The notes under the pieces: generated by a model
What the model was told of the DNA's origin: nothing
The model's database searches: none
The model's input: the letters and a program-made list of their open reading frames with translations, nothing else
Source of the DNA: Atherinomorus stipes
Lineage: Eukaryota; Chordata; Actinopteri; Atheriniformes; Atherinidae
Reading direction: 5' to 3'
Length of the DNA: 64,000 bases
Assembly: GCA_023101725.1 (NCBI GenBank)
Contig: JALJCO010009077.1
Span: forward strand, 62,001-126,000
In this document: one piece after another, positions 56,701-64,000 of the stretch
How the letters are laid out: every line of letters begins with the position of its first letter
How positions within the stretch are numbered: the stretch's first letter is position 1
Position numbers and translations under genes: made by a program

Positions 56701-59700
56701 GTTCATATCCGTTTGCTAGTAATTGACGCAGTGCACAACCAATAGTCAGCTGCAACGTCACGGCCCCGTCCCAGATACAAATGTTACAGAGTGGAGGTAC
56801 TGAGCCTCAGGACACAGCTGGGCAGTGACGGCTCGAAAAATGCACATAATGGATGTTGGCATGCCATCAAAATGAGTCAGAAACACATATTTTTAAGGTC
56901 TTTAAGATACATTGTGTGTCTTTAAACAGAAGAGGAGTTTCCCAAGGTGGAACCCTGGGGAACTCCACCTGTAATTTAGTAAAAGTTGTAAAAGCACTTA
57001 GGTAAATGTAAAGTTACCTAAGTAAATGTAAAGTTACCTAAGTAACACAAAGTATTCTGTATTAGTATACATTATTATAAACTGTGTCACTTCCATGTTT
57101 TGGAGATGTGGACAAATGTAACTATTACTGTAGACTCTCTGGAAAGACTGGGCTGTGTTAATATCTTTATAGAGAGAGTAATCTTAATCTCATTAATCAT
57201 TATCTTGGTTTACAGTGGGTAAGGAAAGTATTCAGACCCCTTTAAACTTATCACACTTTGTTTCATAGCAGCCATTTGCCAAAATCGTAAAAGTTGTGTA
57301 GTGTACACTCAGTACCCCATCTTGACACAAAAAAACAGAAATATAGAAAGCCACGAGTCTTCTTAGGAATGATGCAACAAGTGTTTCACATCTGGATTTG
57401 GGGATCTTCTGCCATTCCTACTTCCAGATCCTCTCCAGTTCTGTCAGGTTGAATGGTGAACGTTGGTACAGCCATTTTCAGGTCTCTCCAGAGATGCTCA
57501 ATTGGGTTTAAGTCAGAGCTCTGGCTGGGCCAGTCAAGAATGGTCACAGAGTTGTTCTGAAGCCACTCCTTTGTTATTTTAGCTGTGTGCTGAGGGTCAT
57601 TGTCTTGTTGAAAGTAGGGCTGTAAAAAATTAATCCTAAATTAATCCTATTGTAAACAAGAGATGTCCTTTTTAATTACTACTGCTAAATGAGAAAAAAA
57701 AAATAATTTTTTTTAACAAAAAAAAGAAAAAAACAAACACAGGGAGAGACCAAGACTCAACTAATTCATTAAAAAGGAAGGAGCGGGGGTGGGATCAGAA
57801 AATGAAAAAGGGTTAGGAAAAGGAGGAAAGAGAAAGTTTAATAAAAAAAAAGGAGAACAAAAAAAAAGAAATAGAAGGTGAACCTTTGGCCCAGTCTGAG
57901 GTCCTGAACACCCTGGAAGAGGTTTTTGTCCAGGATCTCTCTGTAGTTGGCCGCATTCATCTTTCCTTTAATTCTCATTTGCTCTGACATGCACTGTGAG
58001 CTGTAAGGTCTTATAGAGACAGGTGTGTGCCTTTCCTAATCAAGTCCAATCAGTTTAATTAAACACAGCTGGACTCCAACAAAGGAGTAGAACCATCTCA
58101 AGGAGGATCAGAAGAAATGGACAGCCTAAGAGTTAAATATGAGTGTCAATGCAAAGGGTCTGAATACTTATGACTATGTGATATTTCAGTTTTTTTTTTT
58201 TTTAATTTGCAAAAATTTCTACATTTCTGTTCTTTTCTGTCAAGATGGGGTGCTGAGTGTAAATTAATGAGAAATAAAATGAACTTTTTAGATTTTAGAA
58301 AAGGGCTGCAATGAAATAGAGTACAAAGTTTAAAGGGGTCTGAATAGTTTCCATACCCACTGTAAATGAGAGGTTATGGCACTTACTTACCACTGCTTTC
58401 ATGCTCTTTCAAGGGTCCATAACATTCATTGTCTTTATTTCTTTGACAGAACATTATGGTCTTAGGCGACTTCAATGCAGATGGACAATACCTCTCCCAA
58501 AGGAAGGTGGCAAGCATCCGCATCTACTCTGCACCATTCCACTGGCTGATTGGCGATGGTGTTGATACTACAGCTAGCAATAGGAATGACAACACCTATG
58601 ACAGGTAATGCACAAATATGCATTATTGGCAAAGAGGATTTCTTTTTTTAATCTCAATTTATTCATATTACATAATTTTGCTAAACTTAAACATCCTCTT
58701 CATGCTGTGAAGTTTGAATTATCAATGGTGTATAACTTCACTGTGATAAAGACTGATGGATCTTCTGCAAACAGGATTGTGGTGTACGGAGACATCATGA
58801 AGAAAGCCATTGTCCCCAGATCTGCCAAGCCATTTAACTTCCAGAAAGCATTCAGGCTCACTGGTCCAATGGTGACATTTTTAGTTCTCTTTGCTTTAAA
58901 GGTAGAGTCCGGAGTTTTCCCCCTGAAAATAAATACTATACTTGTGAGATAGAAATCCAGCTCAGTCCACACCTTTGAGTCTTGATTCTTGTTTGGCGTG
59001 AATTTCGTTTGCAACTCCCCATCCCCTGTCTGTATTTCATCTTTTTCCTTTGTTTTGGTGTGTCTGGGACGTTTCTGGGCAGAGATTTGCGTATTGTTTT
59101 CAGCCAATGACAGGACGTAGCGCTCTGTTGGGATAATCTCGTCAATTGGAGAAAACTTTTTTTTAACATTGACTAGAGCCAACACCAGACTCACTTGAAT
59201 TCTCAATAAAAAATGACGGATGCAGTTAAAAAAACTAAGTATTTTGCAACGAAAAGAGCTTTAAATAGTGCACGCTTGAAATCCAGGGTTAAGGCTATAA
59301 TATACTTTTCAGACTGCGTAATGTGTTATCCAATGGCGTAACGATGGAGACCCCTCCAGCCTTCACAGTTCTTCGTCACGGTGCCAGATGCGCAGTGCAA
59401 CTTCCCGCCTGATCGGTAGGGGTCGCTACTTAAGACTGGCCTACTCATATGATGCCAAAGCTTTGTAACCTCGTTGGTTTTTTTGCTTCTGGTTACAGTG
59501 AGCAATGGCGTCTGAGAGAAAAAGACTGTTGTTGTTGCTGCAGCTGAATAACAGTGAAACAGATACTTGTGATGCAAAAATAAAGACGATGGGGAGATTC
59601 TGGTATTTCCTCACTTCTTCGGCCAAACGTTCTGCGGTTGGACTCATATCTGCATCTTCGTAGGCTAGCCAGTTTAAAAATGGCACTGCTAGTGTTCACA

Positions 59701-60576
59701 TAGTGGTAGACCAATCACAGCCTTTGTCGTCTCCGTCGTCCATTGACAGAGTGACAGACAGACACTTAAAAAATATTTCATGCAGCCGGAGACAATGGAG
59801 AGGCTCTCCGACAGGCTCTCCGTTGACGTAGAGGGCTCGACTACGTAGAGCACTTTATGTACGACTATCAATTAGGCTTTAGTATTGGTTTGGCTTTGAC
59901 CCACTTCCAAGCTTTGAAGGAGAGACTTGGGGCTGAAGAGTGACGCGGCCATTGGCCTGAGGGGAGGGGCTCTTAGTTTGAATAGTGTTTACAAACAGGA
60001 ATGGGAAAACACTCCAGACTCTTCCTTTAATAAAACGCAGCTGTAAACTTTATGTGGCTGAAATCATGAGATGTTATTAAAAAAAGAGTGTTTTAAAGGA
60101 TCAAATCATAGTGGAGATTTAACACATAACTTTCTTTATTTTCTAAGGCTCTCGCCATCAGTGACCATTACCCTGGCTTTAGTATTGGTTTGGCTTTGAC
60201 CCACTTCCAAGCTTTGAAGGAGAGACTTGGGGCTGAAGAGTGACGTGGCCATTGGCCTGAGGGGAGGGGCTCTTAGTTTGAATAGTGTTTACAAACAGGA
60301 ATGGGAAAACACTCCAGACTCTTCCTTTAATAAAACGCAGCTGTAAACTTTATGTGGCTGAAATCATGAGATGTTATTAAAAAAAGAGTGTTTTAAAGGA
60401 TCAAATCATAGTGGAGATTTAACACATAACTTTCTTTATTTTCTAAGGCTCTCGCCATCAGTGACCATTACCCTGTGGAGGTGGCGCTAAAGGCCAGTGA
60501 GAACGTAGCCCAAACAGCAGCAAAAAGGAGGCAACAGCCAGCTGCATCCAAGATGCCAGCAAAGAGAAGACGTTAG
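47775..60576 (+). CDS. dnase1l4-like: DNase I-like nuclease, tandem copy B (intact)
   Basis: Paralogue of copy A. Exons: 47775-47855, 48304-48398, 48686-48772, 48922-49034, 54663-54775, 58450-58604, 58775-58871, 60448-60576. Phases join to 289 aa with no stop. Expected catalytic and metal residues are N7, E39, H136, D170 with N172 (LGDFNADG), D214 (NTYDR), D253 and H254 (SDHYPVE). These follow bovine DNase I numbering, offset by two after residue 39. The two cysteines of the essential DNase I disulfide are Gly175 and Asn211 here. No signal peptide; basic tail (AAKRRQQ, AKRRR). Together these suggest an intracellular, perhaps nuclear, enzyme. AATAAA at 60681-60686 is the likely poly-A signal. 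Introns 4, 5 and 7 hold a LINE, a Tc1-like element and a 300-bp tandem duplication. The closest family I know is fish Dnase1l4; Dnase1l3 is the alternative. Confidence 0.88.
49931..50839. mobile_element. hAT-like MITE 1 inside the LINE
   Basis: Bounded by CAGTGTTGTATAAAGTAC at the left and AGTTACTATTCAACACTG at the right, inverse of each other over the first 8 bases. The 8-bp duplication GGTAGCGG flanks it (49923-49930 and 50840-50847). Both ends carry AAGTAAAAGTA-type subterminal repeats. Its removal rejoins the LINE endonuclease frame. It has no transposase. Confidence 0.9.
51380..52524. mobile_element. hAT-like MITE 2 inside the LINE
   Basis: Terminal inverted repeats TAGAGATGTCCCGATC and the exact inverse AGGGACATCTCTA type (TCGGGACATCTCTA at the right). 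The 8-bp duplication ATCACCAG lies at 51372-51379 and 52525-52532. Subterminal GATCACGTGATC and ATCGGGNCCGATC palindromes occur at the left. It has no transposase and splits the LINE just after the PNNKPWITS word. Confidence 0.92.
56040..56290. repeat. GC-rich repeat fragment in intron 5 of copy B
   Basis: Words such as GTCCGGATCGG, CCGGGTCGGGTCGGATA and CCCGACCCGACCCAGACCCG recur in inverse orientation around a short core. This looks like a decayed DNA element. No end or target duplication is certain. Confidence 0.3.
56375..56935. repeat. Dispersed repeat X, second copy, with a nested tail insertion
   Basis: Homologous to 43590-44010. Between about 56568 and 56700 it contains an extra LINE-type tail (ATGACAATAAAGCTTTGAATTG) that is absent from the other copy. 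A relative of this tail, inverse, is at 62150-62235. Confidence 0.65.
57213..58362. mobile_element. Tc1-like element with deleted transposase
   Basis: Left end CAGTGGGTAAGGAAAGTATT and right end, inverse, AATAGTTTCCATACCCACTG. The dinucleotide TA lies on both sides (57211-57212 and 58363-58364), the Tc1/mariner target site. Retained blocks such as CTCCAGAGATGCTCAATTGG belong to a common fish Tc1 family. Most of the transposase is missing and an A/G-rich stretch (57655-57880) replaces it. Confidence 0.88.
58872..59874. other. Intron 7 of copy B, first part: unclassified insert
   Basis: Contains open frames on the minus strand that partly overlap exon 7 in antisense and have no recognisable domain. 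Words such as 59701-59875 (ACCAATCACAGCC, GTCGACTACGTAG-like) hint at another decayed element. No gene is supported. Confidence 0.35.
59875..60475 (+). repeat. 300-bp tandem duplication across the last exon boundary of copy B
   Basis: Positions 59876-60175 and 60176-60475 are the same apart from one C/T change (at 59946 versus 60246). Each unit ends with the intron 7 acceptor TTTTCTAAG and the first 28 nt of exon 8 (GCTCTCGCCATCAGTGACCA and on). The first unit thus gives a second acceptor at 60148. Reading from it would keep SDHYP and then run 22 new codons to a TGA at 60241-60243. Confidence 0.95.
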
Positions 60577-60680
60577 GACAAACTGGCATAAAATGTCCAA
60601 GGACTTGAAGATTTTGTGTTTTGAATAGTTTTGATTTGTCAAGCAAGAAGAATCCTCAAATGTCCTCAAAACAGATAAAA

Positions 60681-60686
60681 AATAAA
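60681..60686 (+). terminator. Poly-A signal of DNase copy B
   Basis: AATAAA about 105 bases after the stop codon, followed by T- and A-rich sequence. It is the only canonical signal close to this gene's end. Confidence 0.6.
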
Positions 60687-60699
60687 GTTTTTGCAACAA

Positions 60700-61799
60700 A
60701 AGAAAATTCACCTACAGTTATTTGAGGTTGTTCCCTTGACAACTTAATGTGATCAGTATACTGTGCTTAATATCAGTGATTTAACTGTAAAATGAAACAT
60801 ATTGTACTGAGTAAACGTCTTAAAGATCATAGGTACAACTTTTTCAACAAAACAATCATTTAAAAAAATAAAACATCCACAGATAAATAAAAGTGATCGT
60901 TTTACAGCCCCAAAATTTTATAGCATATAAATACTTGTTTTTATCAATTTTGACGGGTCTAAAAAGTAAATATTTACATCTGTTTACCGTGCCAACATCG
61001 TTATTATTTACCGTTACAATTAGCTCCGGAGTTGCTTGCTTGATCACTATTTGCAGAAATAGGCTAGCATCGTCCTTTGCTTTACATTTCTCAAATTTAA
61101 GCGGACAAAAACAAAGCAGGATGAGGGTGAAAGTGACAAAGGGGCTAAAAGCCTCATGGAGGTTGCTGCTTTCCTCCTGAATATGTCAGTTAAACATTTG
61201 CTAATGCTTATCAATGGTTAGCCGGTTCTGTAACGTTGCTAATGCTAAATGAGTAAGCAAGTGCTAGTGCACCACCTACTGACAGAGAGGAATTAAACTT
61301 GAATTACACTTATAAGCTAGTTCTCATTTATTCAGATTCTACTTGCCTGCAGTCAGGCTTTCTTGTCATCTTTTAAATGAGACTGATTTTCCAGGTTTCT
61401 AAGGGTTTTTAAAAGGGTTTCTAAATGTTGCTTTCTTTCCTTTGTTTCATCAGTCATTGATCTGATCATTTGTCTTGTTCAGCTTAACTCTAACCCAGAA
61501 GTCATTCAAACATAAAAAGGCTCCAAACTGAAAAGATGCCCCAGAGATGTCTGAACATGACAGGCAACAACCAGAAATGAGCACTTACAGCATCACGCTT
61601 TTCAGAAAAAACCACACCCACTCTTAACTTCAGACTAATTGTGGAGTATTGAAGTACTCCTGAATAGAAGAATACATGAAGAAATTAAATGATAGCTCAT
61701 CTAAGAGGTTTCAGGCTGGGTTGAGGAATAGGTAGCCAAATTAAGCAAAGTTGGTTAGAATTGTACAAACTGTTTTTGCTTTACATTCTGCACTTGCTT
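60700..61799. other. Intergenic, no gene recognised
   Basis: AT-rich sequence. A short plus-strand open frame (60893-61180) has no recognisable domain and the surrounding words (GTTAGCCGGTTCTG, TGCTAATGCTAAATG) look repeat-derived. Confidence 0.4.
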
Positions 61800-62155
61800 T
61801 TATGCTTGGTTTTGTGGCAAGGTACGCAACAAGGGCCCGGGCAGGATTTGATCCCACAGACTCCCAGGTGAGAGTAAGTCAGTCAAAGGAATTTCCCTGT
61901 GGCCAAGTAGGCAGGGCACATGATCAGTTGGAGGCATAGTGACAGGACTGTCGACTGTCACATTTCTCCCCCTCTTTCCACAAGCACATCCTCGTGCTCC
62001 ACGCAGGCTGCTACCAATTTTGAATTTATGGGCCGTTTACCATCCATGGATTCCATGCTGTTTACCAGCGTCACATGGATCTGCCGACAACGCCAACGCT
62101 ATCCATTCAGCCAAAGGGATATCCCCTTGGCCAAGTAGCCAGGGTATATGATCAG
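61800..62155 (-). repeat. tRNA-derived repeat, diverged copies
   Basis: Read on the minus strand, 61935-61800 gives ACTGATCATGTGCCCTGCC, CTTGGCCACAGGGAAATTCC, then GGGAGTCTGTGGGATCAAAT and CCTGCCCGGGC. These are the same words, in the same order, as at 39360-39540. A third fragment (62155-62095, minus) repeats the GATCATATACCCTGGCTACT start. Confidence 0.5.
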
Positions 62156-62340
62156 AATCAGAATGCCTTTATTGTCATTGTAACCAGCGTCCCAGTACAA
62201 TGAAATTGCTTTCAGTACAACCCGTCCAAGCTCAGACAGACAACAGACAAAACAGCAAAACATACCGGAACCGGGAGGACTTGAGGAAGCTGCATATGCA
62301 CACGCTCTCTTGATCCATGATCACTCTGAGGCACAAGGTC

Positions 62341-62455
62341 AAGGCCAAATTTATTTATAAAGCACACTTAAAACAACATAGAGTGCCCAAGGTGCTGTAC
62401 AAGTTTGCTGACATATGCACATGCATGTATATATATATACATATATACATATATA

Positions 62456-62517
<62 letters not shown>

Positions 62518-63300
62518 TACATACACACAGCCCATATAGACACACACATACACATAGACACCTACAGTACATACATAAGAACTAATAAAAAGAAATAATA
62601 CAAGACTATATAAAAGATTTAAACAATCAGGAAATAAAACAGAATCACACACTAGTGTTAAAAGCCAGTGCAAACAGGTGCGTCTTTAACAGAGATTTAA
62701 AATGCTCAATTGACCGGGCCTGCGTAATGTGGGGGGGGCAGAGCGTTCCAGAGCTTCGGACCCGCAACAGAAAAGGCTCGGTCACCCTTTGTTTTCTGTT
62801 GGGTGCGTGGCACTTTTAAAAGCAAGCAATTTGAGGAACGTGTTTGTTTGACCGGAATATGCACAGTTAGAAGCTCTGAAAGGTAAGGGGGGGGCCAAAC
62901 CATTCGGGCACTTAAAAACAAGCAATAAAATCTTGAACTGGATCCTGTAAGGGACAGGAAGCCAGTGGAGGAAAGCCAGAACAGGGTGATATGGTCCCGT
63001 TTCCTGGTTCCAGACAGAAGATGCGCCGCTGCATTTTGGACCATCTGCAACCGGTGGTGAGAAGACCGGTCCAACCCAAAATATAAAGAATTACAATAAT
63101 CCAGTCTAGAAGAAATAAATAAATGAACAACATGTTCAAACTGGTTACAGGGATGTAAGGCTTCACCTTTGCCAAAAGATGCAACTGAAAAAACTATGTT
63201 TGACAACAGAAGAAATCTGTTTGTCAAATTTAAAAGCACTGTCAAAGAAAACACCGAGGTTTCTTGCACCAGTGCAAGTGAAAGAATCCAGGGGACCCCA
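62341..63300 (-). mobile_element. LINE 3' fragment, minus strand
   Basis: On the minus strand from about 63269 the translation carries SRLDYCNSLYFGL, LQMVQNAAAHLLSGTRKRDH, PPYLSELL and KTKGDRAFSVAGPKLWNALP. These are the usual words at the C-terminal end of fish non-LTR reverse transcriptases. The 3' tail follows at 62341-62400 (inverse of TTTATTTATAAAGCACACTT) and an (AT)n run expanded at 62466-62512. It is a 5'-truncated, shifted copy. Confidence 0.8.
62466..62512. repeat. (TA)n microsatellite
   Basis: Uninterrupted TA run inside the 3' part of the minus-strand LINE fragment. Tyr/Ile-rich open frames on both strands here are artefacts. Confidence 0.95.
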
Positions 63301-63499
63301 GCACACTGTCACCAGTTAGGCACAGAGCACAGTATAAGGAGGACACTTCAAAGTGCAGAAAAACTTTGATTTTGGGATCCTGCAATTTTGGTACAACACA
63401 AACCAATTCTAATGCGGACAAAAAGATGCAGAAAAATTACACAGATTACAGTCATGTTGATGAGATGCATGAGGTCAGCATGCTGAAACACAATAAGGT

Positions 63500-63716
63500 A
63501 ATGGGCTATATGCACGGTTCCACTACTTCCTGAACTTCAGACAGCACCTTTGCTTCCTGTCTTTCATTATTGGACAAACTGATTAATCCAGGTGTGTCTG
63601 ATCTCAATAACTGGCCAAACACACCTGGATTAATCAGGTTGTCCAAGAATGAAAGACAGGAAGCAAAGGTGCAGTCTGAAGTTCAGGAAGTAGTGGAGCC
63701 GTGCATGTAGCCCATT
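63500..63716. repeat. Palindromic MITE, copy 2
   Basis: Inverted repeat of 217 bp: left arm AATGGGCTATATGCACGG, right arm CCGTGCATGTAGCCCATT. The core shares GTCTTTCATTATTGGACAAA and GATTAATCCAGGTGTGTCTG with copy 1 at 584-799. Confidence 0.85.
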
Positions 63717-64000
63717 AGGTTTTAACAAACGAATCAGTGTTACAACCAAACACCTGTATGGTTTCATGTTGTAGCAGCAGATCTGGTTTACCAGCCTGAA
63801 GCAATCCTGTGAGAATAAGGAGGAAAAATGACAAAAGATTAGCTTTTGCTTCCAGTGCATTGTCTTCAAAAAGTTTTATTTCAGTGTCTCCTCCAATCTT
63901 TTCATATTGATTAAAGTGGAGGGTTGTGGATTACAAGTTAGATTCTTTGTTGATGAAATAGCAGCCAGCTTTACAGAGAGCTTGAAAAAGAATATTTTCC
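63717..64000. other. Right edge, nothing recognised
   Basis: AT-rich sequence up to the window end, with no exon or element that I can support. Confidence 0.4.

Noticed and set aside
58700..59206. 168-aa minus-strand open frame
   Set aside because: Its C-terminal part is antisense to DNase B exon 7 and the rest is intronic sequence with no domain.
62351..62598. Tyr/Ile-rich open frames on both strands
   Set aside because: They are translations of a (TA)n microsatellite.

Overview
The window is teleost fish nuclear DNA. It has spliced genes with GT-AG introns, long introns, and many fish-type transposon remnants: Tc1-like, hAT-like, Harbinger-like, L2-type LINEs, MITEs and microsatellites. 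The species cannot be named from sequence alone. I see no bacterial, phage, CRISPR or viral gene.

Layout. Positions 1-3290 hold no supported gene, only a palindromic MITE and a LINE/SINE-type tail. Positions 3291-22564 (minus strand) are a complete CAND2 gene: 24 coding exons whose phases all join, 1244 aa. A 1.07-kb divergent promoter interval with two long microsatellites follows. SEC13 runs from 23636 to 29591 (plus strand): 9 coding exons, 320 aa, complete. Positions 30700-35900 are repeats, notably an old Tc1-like element split by later insertions.

Two tandem paralogues of a DNase I-like nuclease come next, each with 8 coding exons and a non-coding first exon. They lack a signal peptide, lack both cysteines of the essential DNase I disulfide, and end in a basic tail. 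Copy A (36965-44240) carries a one-base frameshift in exon 6. Copy B (47775-60576) is open throughout. B contains an L2-type LINE in intron 4 that is itself cut by two hAT-like elements with 8-bp target duplications. B also has a 710-bp insertion in its 5' UTR exon and a 300-bp tandem duplication that copies the acceptor and first 28 nt of its last exon. Between A and B lies a decayed copy of the last SEC13 exon and 3' UTR. A block holding the SEC13 3' end and the DNase gene was therefore probably duplicated once. Positions 60700-64000 are repeats, including a minus-strand LINE fragment and a second copy of the palindromic MITE seen at the left edge.

Function. CAND2 (cullin-RING ligase assembly) and SEC13 (COPII coat and nuclear pore) are housekeeping-type genes that share a divergent promoter interval. 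The DNase pair looks like an intracellular or nuclear nuclease family (Dnase1l4-like). The most interesting material is the recent history of this pair: segmental duplication, a possible gene-conversion patch, a frameshift, and a duplicated terminal acceptor that could give a second C-terminus. I found no clearly new biological system.
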